Source of the DNA: Pseudomonas putida W15Oct28 | GTDB lineage: Bacteria > Pseudomonadota > Gammaproteobacteria > Pseudomonadales > Pseudomonadaceae | Direction: 5' to 3' | Length of the DNA: 64,000 bases | NCBI RefSeq assembly: GCF_000708715.2 | Contig: NZ_JENB01000012.1 | Coordinates: 1 to 64,000 of the forward strand | In this document: in pieces, positions 27,626 through 37,162 of the stretch | Layout of the letters: each line of letters begins with the position of its first letter | Numbering within the stretch: the first letter of the stretch is position 1 | Position numbers and translations under genes: made by a program | Notes under the pieces: model-generated | Told to the model about the DNA's origin: nothing | Database searches by the model: none | Seen by the model: only the letters and a program-made list of their open reading frames with translations

Positions 27626-29350
27626 TCAGACGGTCGCGGCGCGTTGGCGCCAGGCTTGGGAGCGGCGCAGCAGGCCGCGTGAGGCTGCGGCCAGCAGCAG
27701 TGAAGCGCCGGCACTGGTCAGCAGAATCAGGGTGGACATGGCAGCAGCACCGCCAACGTTGCCGGCATCGTCCATGTTCAGCACGGCCACGGCAGCCAGG
27801 ATGGTGTCGGGGCTGTACAGGAAGATCGCCGCCGACACGGTGGTCATCGCCGAAACGAACAGGTAGCGGATGATGTCCAGCAGCGCCGGCAGGCAGATCG
27901 GTACGGTCACCCGCAGGAAGTGCTTGTACAGCGGCGCCTTCAGCGACAGCGCGGCGGCCTCGAACTCGCCATCCAGCTGGCGCAGCGCGGTGGTTGCGGT
28001 CATCTGCGCGGTGGTCAGGTAATGGGCGATGGTGCACACCACCAACAGCCCCATGCTGCCGTACAGCACATGCAGCGGGTTGCCGTTCAGGTTGAAGAAG
28101 AAGACGTAGCCCAGGCCCAGCACCAGGCCCGGCACGGCCATGGGGATGAAGCTGAGCAGGCGCAGCACCTGGTTGAGCAGGCGTTGGCCCTGGGTTTTCT
28201 CCATCAGGTAGGCACCGCTGAAGATCACGATGCTGCCGATCAGCGCGGTGCCGATGGCCATGGTCACGCTGTTGCGGTAGGCCAGCCAGCCGCCACCGGC
28301 GGTGTCTTCGAACATGTAGTGACGCAGCGACAACGACAGGTTGTACGGCCAGAAAGTGACCAGCGACGAATACACCGCCATGCCGATCACCAGCAGCAAC
28401 GCCGCGCACACCAGCAGCACGATGGCCAGGAAGCAGGCATCGCGGCCACGCGATGGCTTGGGCTCGAACACCTGGGCACGACCGCTCATGGCCTCGCCCT
28501 GGCGCCGGCGCAGCCAGGCATCGACGCTGAAGCTGAACAGGGCTGGCAACAGCAGCACCATGCCGATCAGTGCACCCCGGCCGAACTGTTGCTGGCCGAC
28601 CACCGCCTTGTAGGCCTCCAGCGCCAGCACCTGATAGTCGCCACCAACCACCACCGGCACACCGAAGTCGGTGATGGTCAGGGTGAACACCAGGCAGAAC
28701 GCTGCAAACACCGCCTGGCGCGTGGCCGGCCAGGTGATGCTGGTGAACGCCCGACCTGGGCCTGCGCCCATGCTGGAGGCGGCATCGAACAGGCGAGCAT
28801 CGGCCAGCGACAGCGCCGACAGCAGGATCATCAGTGCATGCGGGAAGGTGTAGATGGCCTCGCCCAGCACGATGCCCCAGAAGCCGTAGATGTTGTCGCT
28901 GAGCAACCCGCGCAGCAGCCCCTGATTACCGAACAGGTAGACCAGGGCGATGGCCGGCAGCATCGACGGCGCCAGCAGCGGCAGCAGCGAAATCCCCCGC
29001 CACAGGCCCTTGGCCGGGATCAGCGTACGTTGCAGGGCGTAGGCAAACAGGTAGGCCAGCGGCACCACGATGGCCGCGACGGTGAAGGCCACCGACAGGC
29101 TGTTGCCCAGCAACCAGTGAAAGCTCTCGCTGGCGAACAGTTCGCGGGCGGCCAGCAAGCCGCCACCCTGGCCCGCATCAGCGCTGAAGCCACGCCAGAA
29201 GATCGCCAGCAGCGGCATCAGCACGGCCAGTACCAACAGGATCAGCAGCAGGCTCTTGCCACCGACGACGAACAACCGGTCACCCAGGGCGACGCCAGCA
29301 CGCGGCGCGGCTTTGGCCTGGCTCAGCGGCAGGGACATTGGCGCGGCCAT
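27626..29350 (-). CDS. ABC transporter permease with two fused membrane domains, 2-aminoethylphosphonate type
   Basis: This 574-residue inner-membrane protein has about twelve helices and carries two BPD_transp_1 permease domains in one chain, like ThiP and FbpB. The first EAA-type coupling loop is near LFDAASSMGAGPGRAFTSIT and the second near FEAAALSLKAPLYKHFLRVT. It would pass the substrate from the periplasmic binding protein into the cell. The ATG at 29350 begins one base after the ATPase stop, which decides the start and implies coupled translation. Confidence 0.86.
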   Translation of the reverse strand: MAAPMSLPLSQAKAAPRAGVALGDRLFVVGGKSLLLILLVLAVLMPLLAIFWRGFSADAGQGGGLLAARELFASESFHWLLGNSLSVAFTVAAIVVPLAYLFAYALQRTLIPAKGLWRGISLLPLLAPSMLPAIALVYLFGNQGLLRGLLSDNIYGFWGIVLGEAIYTFPHALMILLSALSLADARLFDAASSMGAGPGRAFTSITWPATRQAVFAAFCLVFTLTITDFGVPVVVGGDYQVLALEAYKAVVGQQQFGRGALIGMVLLLPALFSFSVDAWLRRRQGEAMSGRAQVFEPKPSRGRDACFLAIVLLVCAALLLVIGMAVYSSLVTFWPYNLSLSLRHYMFEDTAGGGWLAYRNSVTMAIGTALIGSIVIFSGAYLMEKTQGQRLLNQVLRLLSFIPMAVPGLVLGLGYVFFFNLNGNPLHVLYGSMGLLVVCTIAHYLTTAQMTATTALRQLDGEFEAAALSLKAPLYKHFLRVTVPICLPALLDIIRYLFVSAMTTVSAAIFLYSPDTILAAVAVLNMDDAGNVGGAAAMSTLILLTSAGASLLLAAASRGLLRRSQAWRQRAATV

Positions 29351-29351
29351 C

Positions 29352-30410
29352 TCAGGCAAACACCTGCAGGCTCTGCGGCGGCAATGCCACCCAGATGTCC
29401 TGCGAACCCAGGCGCGGCATGGCCTCGGGGGCCACCTCGGCCAGCAGGGCATGGCCTGGCAGGTCCTTGAGTTCAAAGCTCATGCGGCAGCGGTTACCGA
29501 GGAAGGTGATCTCGCGGACCTTGGCCGGGAACAGGTTTTCTTCGTGTACTACCGGGTTGACCGTGATCGCCTCCGGGCGACAGAACAGCCGGCCGCTGCT
29601 GGCCTGGGCCGAACCCGGCGCCAGGCGCATGTTCATGCCGCCAACCTGGGCATGGCTGTCGCCGCTGCGCTGGAACGGCAGCCAGTTGCCCTGGCCGACG
29701 AACTCGGCAACGAACGGTGTGGCCGGCTGGTCGTAGATTTCCTGCGGGGTGGCGTACTGCTCGACCTGGCCGTTGTTCATCACCGCAATACGGTCGGCCA
29801 TCAGCATGGCCTCGTCCTGGTTGTGGGTCACCATCAAAGTGGTGATGCCCAGCTGGCGTTGCAGCTGGCGCAGCTCGGTGCACAGGTGCTCGCGCACCCG
29901 GGCGTCCAGCGCCGACATCGGCTCGTCGAGCAGTAGCAGGGATGGCGACGGCGCCAGCGCGCGGGCCAGGGCCACACGTTGCTGCTGGCCACCGGAGAGC
30001 TGGCCGGGGTACTTCTTTTCGCTGCCAGACAGGCCTACCAGTTCGAGCATTTCGGCCACCCGCAGGCGGGCCTGCTCGCGGCCACTGCCGGTCAGGCCGT
30101 AAGCAATGTTGGCTTCGACGGTAAGGTTGGGGAACAGCGCGTAGGACTGGAACAGGATGCCGTAGTCACGGGCCTGGGGCGGCAGCTCGGAGATATCGCG
30201 CTCGCCGATGTACAGCGTGCCGCGGTCCTGGCGCTCCAGGCCGGCGATGCAGCGCAGCAGCGTGGTCTTGCCACAGCCGGACGGGCCGAGCAGGCACACC
30301 AGTTCGCCGGCGGCGATGTCCAGCGAGACATCGTTGAGCGCCGTAAAGGCACCGAAGCGCTTGTGGATGTTGCGCACTTTCATCTGTGCGCCGGGGGTGG
30401 TGTGGTTCAT
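29352..30410 (-). CDS. ABC transporter ATP-binding protein, 2-aminoethylphosphonate type
   Basis: This 352-residue ATPase has Walker A GPSGCGKTT (residues 42-50), Q-loop FQSYALFPNL, signature LSGGQQQRVALARAL, Walker B LLLLDEPMSALD and H-switch VTHNQDEA. A C-terminal TOBE-type domain follows (FCRPEAITVNP). It energises the adjacent fused permease and is first in the ATPase-permease-binding protein operon. GAGG lies upstream of the ATG. Specificity is inferred from the cluster. Confidence 0.88.
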   Translation of the reverse strand: MNHTTPGAQMKVRNIHKRFGAFTALNDVSLDIAAGELVCLLGPSGCGKTTLLRCIAGLERQDRGTLYIGERDISELPPQARDYGILFQSYALFPNLTVEANIAYGLTGSGREQARLRVAEMLELVGLSGSEKKYPGQLSGGQQQRVALARALAPSPSLLLLDEPMSALDARVREHLCTELRQLQRQLGITTLMVTHNQDEAMLMADRIAVMNNGQVEQYATPQEIYDQPATPFVAEFVGQGNWLPFQRSGDSHAQVGGMNMRLAPGSAQASSGRLFCRPEAITVNPVVHEENLFPAKVREITFLGNRCRMSFELKDLPGHALLAEVAPEAMPRLGSQDIWVALPPQSLQVFA

Positions 30411-30525
30411 GGCAGGGCCTCATCGAAGAGATGGGGGCCATGCTAGGGAGGCTGTGCGAAGGTTCTGTGGCGTTAAGGCAAAAGCGGGTGATAGTGGTAT
30501 AGGCAGATTTTGTAATGGCTGTGAG

Positions 30526-30618
30526 GGCCTCTTCGCGGGCTTGCCCGCTCCCACAGGATCTCTACACATCTCAAAACCTGCGCGGTACCTGTGGGAGCGG
30601 GCGAGCCCGCGAAGAAGC
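30526..30618. repeat. REPIN between LysR and phosphonate transporter genes
   Basis: GGCCTCTTCGCGGGCTTGCC and GGCGAGCCCGCGAAGAAGCC surround a 30-base spacer, about 93 bases overall. It lies upstream of the ATPase promoter region and downstream of the LysR stop, all on the minus strand. Confidence 0.82.
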
Positions 30619-30628
30619 CAACACAGGC

Positions 30629-31498
30629 CTAGAAATGCGAACCGGCCACTTCCTGCGCCACCCCCAGGAATGCTGCTGGCAGCCTGGCCTGGCGCCGTTC
30701 CTTCAGGCAATACAGGTACTCATGCATCACCGGCGCATTCTCCAGCGCCAGCACCCGCAGCTCTGGGTTGTGCGGCACCTCATGGCGGGCAATCACACTG
30801 ATGCCGATGTTGCGCAGCACCGCCTCGCGGATCGACTCGCGGCTGCCGATTTCCAGCAAGGCCCCAGCCGTCACCCCGGCCTCCTGCATCATGTGCTCGG
30901 TCAGCTTGCGCGTGGTCGAGCCCTTTTCGCGCATCAGCAGGCAATGCCCGGCCACCACGTCGATGGACACCGTCTGGCGATGGGCCAAAGGGTGGTTGCG
31001 GTGCACCGCCACCACCAGCGGATCGGTGCCCAGCACCCGCCGCACCAACCGGGCGTCCTCCACCAGTTGCGACGAGGCGGCAATATCCACCCGGTAGTCT
31101 TCGAGCATTTCCAGCACCTGCTGCGAGTTGCCGATCTCCACCGCCACATCCACCTGCGGCAAGCGTTCGCGGTAGATCTTCACCAGGTCGAGAATGTAGT
31201 AAGGCGCCGTGGCGGCAATGCGCAAGCTGCCTTGGGCCTGGCCGCTGTTGCGCAGTTCGAATTCGATGTCGGCCTCCTGCTGCAGCAGCGCCTTGACCAT
31301 CGGCAGCAGGCGCACGCCCTCTTCGCTCAGCACCAGGCGCCGCCCGCCGCGGTAGAACAGCTCGACCGCGTACTGGCTTTCCAGGTTGCGGATCTGCGTG
31401 GTCACCGTGGGCTGGCTGAGCCCGAGCTTCTTCGCCGCCAGGGTGATGCTGCCCAGGCGGGCCACCATGTAAAAGGCTTTAAGCTCCGAACTCAGCAT
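30629..31498 (-). CDS. LysR family regulator, aminoethylphosphonate-type
   Basis: This 289-residue LysR protein has a helix-turn-helix at about residues 18-37 (TLAAKKLGLSQPTVTTQIRNL) and an effector domain with YYILDLVKIYRERLPQ. It resembles the LysR subgroup found beside 2-aminoethylphosphonate catabolic genes and probably activates the transporter operon immediately downstream. It begins 9 bases after the cadA stop with AGAGGA before its ATG, so it could also be read from the cadmium-inducible cadA promoter, which is unusual. Confidence 0.83.
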   Translation of the reverse strand: MLSSELKAFYMVARLGSITLAAKKLGLSQPTVTTQIRNLESQYAVELFYRGGRRLVLSEEGVRLLPMVKALLQQEADIEFELRNSGQAQGSLRIAATAPYYILDLVKIYRERLPQVDVAVEIGNSQQVLEMLEDYRVDIAASSQLVEDARLVRRVLGTDPLVVAVHRNHPLAHRQTVSIDVVAGHCLLMREKGSTTRKLTEHMMQEAGVTAGALLEIGSRESIREAVLRNIGISVIARHEVPHNPELRVLALENAPVMHEYLYCLKERRQARLPAAFLGVAQEVAGSHF

Positions 31499-31507
31499 GC
31501 ACGTCCT

Positions 31508-33760
31508 CTATTTGCGCAAAAGGCGCAAGCCGTTTAACACCACCAGCAGGCTCACGCCCATGTCGGCGAACACTGCCATCCACAGGGTGGCCATGCCGGC
31601 AAAGGTAATCGCCAGGAATATCGCCTTGACGCCCAACGCCAGAACGATGTTCTGCATGAGGATCGCCGCACTTTGGCGCGACAGCCTGACGAAGGCCGGG
31701 ATTTTCCGCAAGTCGTCGTCCATCAGCGCCACATCGGCGGTTTCGATGGCGGTGTCAGTGCCGGCAGCGGCCATGGCAAAACCGATTTCGGCCCGGGCCA
31801 GGGCCGGGGCGTCGTTTATGCCGTCACCGACCATGCCCACCCGATGGCCCTGTGCGTACAGGGCTTCGATGGTTTTCAGCTTGTCGGCAGGCAGCAGGTT
31901 GCCTTCGGCGCGGTCGATACCCACCACGGCGGCGATGGCCTGCGCGGTATGCGGATTGTCACCGGTCAGCATGACAGTCTTGATGCCCAGCTCATGCAGT
32001 TCGGCGATGGCCTGGCGGCTGCTGTCCTTGACCGTATCCGCCACAGCGAACAAGGCCAGTGGGCCAGTGCGGTCGAGCAGCAGGACCACGGTCTTGCCCT
32101 GGCGCTCCAGCGCATCCAGCTGGGCTTCCAGCTCGGGTGAGCACAGCCCCAGTTCCTCCACCAGGCGGTGGTTGCCCAAGTGGTAGACCTCGCCAGCGAT
32201 GGTGCCACGCACGCCGCGCCCGGCCAGTGCGGCGAAGTCATCGACCTCGCTCAAGGCCAGGCCTTGCGCCTTGCCGAACTGGGCAATGGCGCGGGAAACC
32301 GGGTGGTCCGAGCGTTCGCCCAGGCTGGCAGCCAGGGCTTGCGCGCGGCCTTCGAACACCGGCTCCAGCACTTTGGCGTCGGTCTGTACCGGCTTGCCGT
32401 GGGTAATGGTGCCGGTCTTGTCCAGGGCCAGGTAGTCCAGGTGGCGGCCGCCTTCCAGGTACACACCGCCCTTGATCAGGATGCCTTTGCGCGCCGCCGC
32501 GGCCAGGCCGCTGACGATGGTCACCGGGGTCGAGATCACCAGCGCGCACGGGCACGCGACCACCAGCAGCACCAGGGCGCGATAGACCCAGTCGAACCAG
32601 CCTGCGGCCATGAACAGCGGTGGAATCACCGCCACAGCCAGGGCGATGGCAAACACCACCGGGGTATAGATACGCGAAAACTGGTCGACGAAGCGCTGGG
32701 TAGGCGCCCGCGCGCCTTGCGCTTCCTCCACGGCCTTGATGATCCGCGCCAGGGTCGATTGCCCGGCGCCGGCGGTAACGCGAAACTCCAGCGCACCCGC
32801 CTGGTTGATGGTACCGGCGAACAGCTTGTCGCCTACGGCCTTCTCCACAGGCAGGCTTTCGCCGGTGATCGGCGCCTGATCGACGCTGGATTGCCCATTG
32901 GTCACTTCACCGTCCAGGCCGATGCGTTCGCCGGGGCGCAGCCGCACCAAGGCGCCAATGGCCACCTCGCGCACCTCCACCTCGCGCCATTGGCCATCTG
33001 CCTGCTGTACGGTGGCCATGTCCGGGGTCAACTGCATCAGCCCGCTGATGGCATTGCGTGCGCGGTCCAGCGAGCGGGCTTCGATCAGCTCGGCAACGGT
33101 AAACAGCACCATCACCATGGCCGCTTCCGGCCACTGGCCGATCAGCACGGCGCCGGTCACGGCGATGCTCATCAGCGCGTTGATGTTGAGGTTGCGGTTT
33201 TTCAGGGCAATCCAGCCCTTCTTGTAGGTGCCCAGGCCGCACCCAAGAATGGCTGCCAGCGCCAATGCCGCCACCAGCCATTCCGGGGCCAGCGCGGCAA
33301 AGTGCACGATTTCGGCGGCGATGGCGGCCACACCCGACAATGCCAGCGGCCACCAGCGGGTCTTGGGCGGTTGTGGCGCAGCGGCAGTAGCGTCGCCTTC
33401 GGCACCCAGCGGCTCGGCCTTCATGCCCAGGCTGTCGATGGCCCGCTCGATATCGCCAGTGCCGTCCAAGGTGTGGCGCACGCCAAGCACGCGGTTGATC
33501 AGGTTGAATTCCAGCTGCTCGATACCGGCCAGCTTGCCCAGCTTGTCCTGGATCAGGGTCTGCTCGGTCGGGCAGTCCATGGCGTCGATGCGGAAGCGGC
33601 TTAGCTGTGCCTGGGCACTGGCCGTTTCAGTCAGTTGCACCAGCGCCGGCGCGGCTTTTGAGCCGCAGCAGCTGTGACCGTGGGCGGCATGGCCATGGTC
33701 GTCATCGCCATGGGCGTGATCGTGCGGGTGCTTGTGGTCGTGGCTGACAGGCTGGTTCAT
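31508..33760 (-). CDS. cadA: Cd2+/Zn2+/Pb2+-exporting P1B-type ATPase CadA
   Basis: This 750-residue heavy-metal efflux pump extrudes Cd2+, Zn2+ and Pb2+ from the cytoplasm. The N-terminal tail (residues 7-32) is very rich in His and ends HSCCGS. A metal-binding domain with MDCPTEQ (C63) follows. The transport motif is ACPCALVIS, the phosphorylation motif DKTGTIT, and the nucleotide/hinge motifs are SDHPVSRAI and GDGINDAPAL. The ATG at 33760 (MNQPVSHD) has AAGGA upstream. It is divergent from cadR with the MerR-type operator between them, so it should be induced by cadmium. Confidence 0.94.
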   Translation of the reverse strand: MNQPVSHDHKHPHDHAHGDDDHGHAAHGHSCCGSKAAPALVQLTETASAQAQLSRFRIDAMDCPTEQTLIQDKLGKLAGIEQLEFNLINRVLGVRHTLDGTGDIERAIDSLGMKAEPLGAEGDATAAAPQPPKTRWWPLALSGVAAIAAEIVHFAALAPEWLVAALALAAILGCGLGTYKKGWIALKNRNLNINALMSIAVTGAVLIGQWPEAAMVMVLFTVAELIEARSLDRARNAISGLMQLTPDMATVQQADGQWREVEVREVAIGALVRLRPGERIGLDGEVTNGQSSVDQAPITGESLPVEKAVGDKLFAGTINQAGALEFRVTAGAGQSTLARIIKAVEEAQGARAPTQRFVDQFSRIYTPVVFAIALAVAVIPPLFMAAGWFDWVYRALVLLVVACPCALVISTPVTIVSGLAAAARKGILIKGGVYLEGGRHLDYLALDKTGTITHGKPVQTDAKVLEPVFEGRAQALAASLGERSDHPVSRAIAQFGKAQGLALSEVDDFAALAGRGVRGTIAGEVYHLGNHRLVEELGLCSPELEAQLDALERQGKTVVLLLDRTGPLALFAVADTVKDSSRQAIAELHELGIKTVMLTGDNPHTAQAIAAVVGIDRAEGNLLPADKLKTIEALYAQGHRVGMVGDGINDAPALARAEIGFAMAAAGTDTAIETADVALMDDDLRKIPAFVRLSRQSAAILMQNIVLALGVKAIFLAITFAGMATLWMAVFADMGVSLLVVLNGLRLLRK

Positions 33761-33797
33761 GGGGTCGTCCTTAAAGTGAGCCTGTTGCCAAGTGAAC

Positions 33798-33818
33798 ACC
33801 CTGTAGCCACTATAGGGT
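33798..33818. promoter_or_regulatory. CadR operator in the divergent cadA/cadR promoter
   Basis: The imperfect dyad starts ACCCTGTAG and ends CTATAGGGT (21 bases), as expected for CadR. On the minus strand TTGACC (33816-33821) is a cadA -35 box overlapping the dyad, with a long 19-20 base spacer before the -10 region. That matches the MerR-family mechanism, in which CadR bends an overlong promoter when it binds metal. Confidence 0.8.
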
Positions 33819-33843
33819 CAAGCCACTTGCTGGAGATTTCGTG

Positions 33844-34287
33844 ATGAAGATCGGAGAACTGGCCAAAGCCACCGACTGCGCGGTGGAGACCATCCGCTAC
33901 TACGAGCGTGAAAACCTGTTGCCCGAGCCTGCACGTACGGAAGGCAACTACCGGTTGTACACCCAGGCCCACGTGGAGCGGCTGACCTTCATCCGCAACT
34001 GCCGCACCCTGGACATGACCCTGGAAGAAATCCGCAGCCTGTTACGCCTGCGCGACAGCCCCGACGACTCGTGCGGCAGCGTCAATGCGCTGATCGACGA
34101 GCACATTGAGCATGTGCAGGCGCGGATCGATGGCTTGGTGGCGTTGCAGGAGCAGCTGGTGGAGCTGCGGCGGCGCTGCAATGCGCAGGGGAGTGAATGC
34201 GCGATCTTGCAGCAACTGGAGACGAACGGGGCGGTATCGGTGCCGGATACCGAGCATTCGCATGTGGGGCGAAGTCACGGGCATTGA
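33844..34287 (+). CDS. cadR: MerR-family cadmium-responsive regulator CadR
   Basis: CadR represses and, with Cd2+ bound, activates the divergent cadA promoter. The 147-residue protein has the MerR helix-turn-helix (MKIGELAKATDCAVETIRYYERENLL), a dimerisation coiled coil (HIEHVQARIDGLVALQEQLVEL), the metal-binding cysteines C77, C112 and C119, and the C-terminal histidine tail HSHVGRSHGH described as a second Cd site in P. putida CadR. The sequence matches that protein nearly throughout. The ATG at 33844 follows GGAGATTTCGTG. Confidence 0.95.
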   Translation: MKIGELAKATDCAVETIRYYERENLLPEPARTEGNYRLYTQAHVERLTFIRNCRTLDMTLEEIRSLLRLRDSPDDSCGSVNALIDEHIEHVQARIDGLVALQEQLVELRRRCNAQGSECAILQQLETNGAVSVPDTEHSHVGRSHGH

Positions 34288-34294
34288 TTCAAAT

Positions 34295-34383
34295 GCTTCG
34301 CGGGCACGCCCGCTCCCACAGGGACCGCACAAGGCTTGGCCTTGAGTGATACCTGTGGGAGCGGGCGTGCCCGCGAATAGGCC
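34295..34383. repeat. REPIN between cadR and thyA
   Basis: GCTTCGCGGGCACGCCCGC and GCGGGCGTGCCCGCGAATAGGC are inverted around about 35 bases. The flanking genes are convergent. Confidence 0.82.
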
Positions 34384-34404
34384 AGTTCAGGCAGTAGAGA
34401 TCTG

Positions 34405-35376
34405 TCAGACCGCCATCGGTGCTGTCATCGGCGCATGGTGCTCATAGCCTTCCAGCCAGAAATCACTCGGCTCGATCTTCTCCAGCCACTCCGGCTCGTA
34501 CTTGCCCGTCTCGGCAAACGCCGGCACGCGGTCGCTGATCACCAGCTTCGGTGCTTCCAGCGGCTCGCGCTTGAGCTGTTCGTTCAGCATGTCCAGGTGG
34601 TTTTCATACACATGGGCATCGCCGATGAAGTAGGTGAACCAGCGTGGGGTGTAACCGGTCAGGCGGCCGAACAGCGACAGCAGCGCCGCGCCTTCGGTGA
34701 GGTTGAACGGTGTGCCCAGGCCCAGGTCGTTGGAGCGGATGTAAAGGGTCAGGGAAATTTCCTTGGTCTCTACATTCGGGTGGAACTGGTACAGCAGGTG
34801 GCACGGCGGCAGGGCCATCTCGTCCAGCTGGGCGCAGTTCCAGCCGTGGAACAGGATGCGGCGGCTGCCCGGGTCGTTGGCGATGGTGTCCAGGCACTGG
34901 CGCACCTGGTCGATAGCCTTGTACAGCACCACGAACGCCTGGCCGTCTTCTTCGTCCTGGGCAATACGGCGGAAGCCGGCCTTCTCGGCCATTTCGATGG
35001 CAGCCGGGTTGCTCAGCGGGATGCGCTTGTAGCCTGGCCACTGGCGCCATTGCACGCCGTAGATCTCGCCCAGGTCGTCATGGCCCTGGCGGAACGGGTT
35101 GGCCAGCCACTGGGCGTTTTCATTGGCGTTCTGGTCCCAGACCTTGCAGCCCAGCTCGCGGAATTCACCGGCGTTTTTCACGCCCCGCAGGAAGCCGACC
35201 ATCTCGCCGATCGCCGACTTGAACGCCAGCTTGCGCGTGGTGATGGCCGGGAAGCCCTTCTGCAGGTCGAAACGCAGCATGGCGCCCGGCATGCTGATGG
35301 TACGGATGCCGGTGCGATTGCCTTGCAACGTACCGTTCTCGATGACTTCACGGACCAGATCTAGATACTGTTTCAT
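34405..35376 (-). CDS. thyA: Thymidylate synthase ThyA
   Basis: ThyA makes dTMP from dUMP with methylene-tetrahydrofolate. The catalytic Cys192 lies in [13 protein letters not shown], the phosphate-binding Arg in GNRTGIRT, and [16 protein letters not shown] is the C-terminal core. At 323 residues it is about 60 longer than the 264-residue E. coli enzyme. The extra length is mostly the segment around residues 113-160 ([22 protein letters not shown]), as in other long bacterial ThyA proteins. It follows lgt on the same strand, with a hairpin between. Confidence 0.96.
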   Translation of the reverse strand: MKQYLDLVREVIENGTLQGNRTGIRTISMPGAMLRFDLQKGFPAITTRKLAFKSAIGEMVGFLRGVKNAGEFRELGCKVWDQNANENAQWLANPFRQGHDDLGEIYGVQWRQWPGYKRIPLSNPAAIEMAEKAGFRRIAQDEEDGQAFVVLYKAIDQVRQCLDTIANDPGSRRILFHGWNCAQLDEMALPPCHLLYQFHPNVETKEISLTLYIRSNDLGLGTPFNLTEGAALLSLFGRLTGYTPRWFTYFIGDAHVYENHLDMLNEQLKREPLEAPKLVISDRVPAFAETGKYEPEWLEKIEPSDFWLEGYEHHAPMTAPMAV

Positions 35377-35394
35377 GACGTTCCTGTAACAAGA

Positions 35395-35419
35395 ACGGCA
35401 GGGGGATCACCCCTGCCGT
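35395..35419 (-). terminator. Perfect 10-bp hairpin between lgt and thyA
   Basis: ACGGCAGGGG (35395-35404) pairs with CCCCTGCCGT (35410-35419). On the minus strand it follows the lgt stop and is trailed by TCTTGTT, a weak U-rich tract. The thyA ribosome binding site follows within 20 bases, so it could be a partial terminator or an mRNA processing site. Confidence 0.45.
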
Positions 35420-35424
35420 GAAAA

Positions 35425-36234
35425 TCATACGGCTGGTTTTGCCGTAGGTTTGCGGTTGTAGGCCAACCAGATCAAGAAGATGCCGCCGACGATCATCGGC
35501 ACGCAGAGCAACTGACCCATGGTCAACCAGCCGAAGGCAATGTAGCCAAGCTGGGCATCAGGCACCCGCACAAACTCCACGATAAAGCGGAAAATGCCGT
35601 AGAACAGCGCGAACATGCCGGAAACGGCCATGGTCGGGCGCGGCTTGCGCGAGTACAACCAGAGAATCACGAATAATGCCACACCTTCCAGGGCAAACTG
35701 GTACAGCTGCGACGGATGACGGGGCAACTGGGCTGGGTCGCTGAACGGCGGGAACACCATCGCCCACGGCACGTCGGTCGCCTTGCCCCACAGCTCGGCG
35801 TTGATGAAGTTGCCGATCCGCCCGGCACCCAGGCCAATCGGTACCAGCGGCGCAACGAAGTCCATCAGCTCGAAGAACGACTTGTTGTTGCGCTTGCCGA
35901 ACCACAAGGCCGCCAGCATCACGCCAATGAAGCCGCCGTGGAACGACATGCCGCCCTTCCACACCTCGAAGATCAGCGTCGGGTTGGCCAGGTAGGCATG
36001 CAGGTCGTAGAACAGCACGTAACCCAGCCGGCCACCGACGATCACCCCCATCGACAGCCAGAACACCAGGTCGGAAAGCTTTTCGCGCGACCAGGTGGGG
36101 TCGAAACGGTTCAGCCGGCGCGAAGCCAACAGCCAGGCGCCGCCGATGCCGATCAGGTACATCAGCCCGTACCAATGGATTTTCAACGGCCCGATGGCCA
36201 GGGCCACGGGGTCTATCTGCGGGTAAGGCAGCAT
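35425..36234 (-). CDS. lgt: Prolipoprotein diacylglyceryl transferase Lgt
   Basis: Lgt attaches diacylglycerol to the lipobox cysteine of prolipoproteins in the inner membrane. The 269-residue protein has seven hydrophobic helices, the R-containing [13 protein letters not shown] segment, [11 protein letters not shown] and the signature [15 protein letters not shown]. The gene is between the TauE-type permease and thyA on the same strand, the usual order in Pseudomonas. Confidence 0.96.
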   Translation of the reverse strand: MLPYPQIDPVALAIGPLKIHWYGLMYLIGIGGAWLLASRRLNRFDPTWSREKLSDLVFWLSMGVIVGGRLGYVLFYDLHAYLANPTLIFEVWKGGMSFHGGFIGVMLAALWFGKRNNKSFFELMDFVAPLVPIGLGAGRIGNFINAELWGKATDVPWAMVFPPFSDPAQLPRHPSQLYQFALEGVALFVILWLYSRKPRPTMAVSGMFALFYGIFRFIVEFVRVPDAQLGYIAFGWLTMGQLLCVPMIVGGIFLIWLAYNRKPTAKPAV

Positions 36235-36250
36235 GGAACTTCCTCTCGAT

Positions 36251-37033
36251 TCAAATCAAAAAGCTGAGGCCGACACAGAACAGCAGCGCTGCGAACAGGC
36301 GTTTCAACAAACGGGGCGACAGCTTGTGCGCCAGACGCGCGCCAAAGCGGGCGAAAAACATGCTGGTCACGGCAATGCCGACCATCGCCGGCAGGTAGAC
36401 GTAACCCAGACTATGGGCCGGCAGGTGCTCCTCGTGCCAGCCCAGCAGCATGAAGCTCAGGGCACTGGCCACGGCAATCGGCAGGCCACAGGCCGAGGAC
36501 GTGGCCACCGCCTGCTGCATGGGCAGGCTGCGCCAGGTCAGGAACGGCACGGTCAGCGAACCACCGCCGATACCGAAAATGGCCGAGGCCCAGCCAATCA
36601 CCCCACCGGCCCCGATCAATGCGGGTTTGCCGGGGATGCCGCGGCTGGCCTTGGGTTTGATATCGAGGGCCATCTGCGCAGCGATGACCAGGGCGAACAC
36701 GCCGATGATCTTTTGCAGCAACGGGCCCTGGATCAGCGAGGCGGTCTTGGCACCGACACCGGCCCCCAGGAGGATGCCGAGGGTCATCCAGGCAAAGATC
36801 GGCCATTGCACCGCGCCCTTGCGGTGGTGCTCAAGCACGGCGTTGATCGACGTGAACACGATGGTTGCCAGCGATGTGCCGACCGCCAGGTGGGTCAGCA
36901 CCGAGGCGTCGAAGCCCTGCAAGGTGAAGCTGAACACCAGCACCGGCACGATGATGATGCCACCGCCCACGCCGAACAGCCCGGCCAGCACACCGGCACA
37001 GGCGCCCAACAGCAGATAGAGCACGAATTCCAT
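36251..37033 (-). CDS. TauE/SafE family inner-membrane permease
   Basis: This 260-residue protein of the DUF81 (TauE/SafE) family has eight predicted helices and two copies of the glycine-rich signature, [15 protein letters not shown] near residue 20 and [15 protein letters not shown] near residue 152. Members export or import small organic or inorganic anions, including sulfite and sulfoacetate; the substrate here is unknown. The start MEFVLYL at 37033 is preferred to the upstream ATG because the first helix begins there. It lies 16 bases upstream of lgt, probably in one operon. Confidence 0.85.
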   Translation of the reverse strand: MEFVLYLLLGACAGVLAGLFGVGGGIIIVPVLVFSFTLQGFDASVLTHLAVGTSLATIVFTSINAVLEHHRKGAVQWPIFAWMTLGILLGAGVGAKTASLIQGPLLQKIIGVFALVIAAQMALDIKPKASRGIPGKPALIGAGGVIGWASAIFGIGGGSLTVPFLTWRSLPMQQAVATSSACGLPIAVASALSFMLLGWHEEHLPAHSLGYVYLPAMVGIAVTSMFFARFGARLAHKLSPRLLKRLFAALLFCVGLSFLI

Positions 37034-37162
37034 TCGGCTTCCCCAGGAAAACAATCCGGCATGGTAACGGAAGCCGGGCTCGGGGCTCTAGTGAACTCTG
37101 TGTCAGGATGGATCGGCCACGCCGCTGTGGGTACAGTGGCAGAAAACACAGAGGCCAAACCG

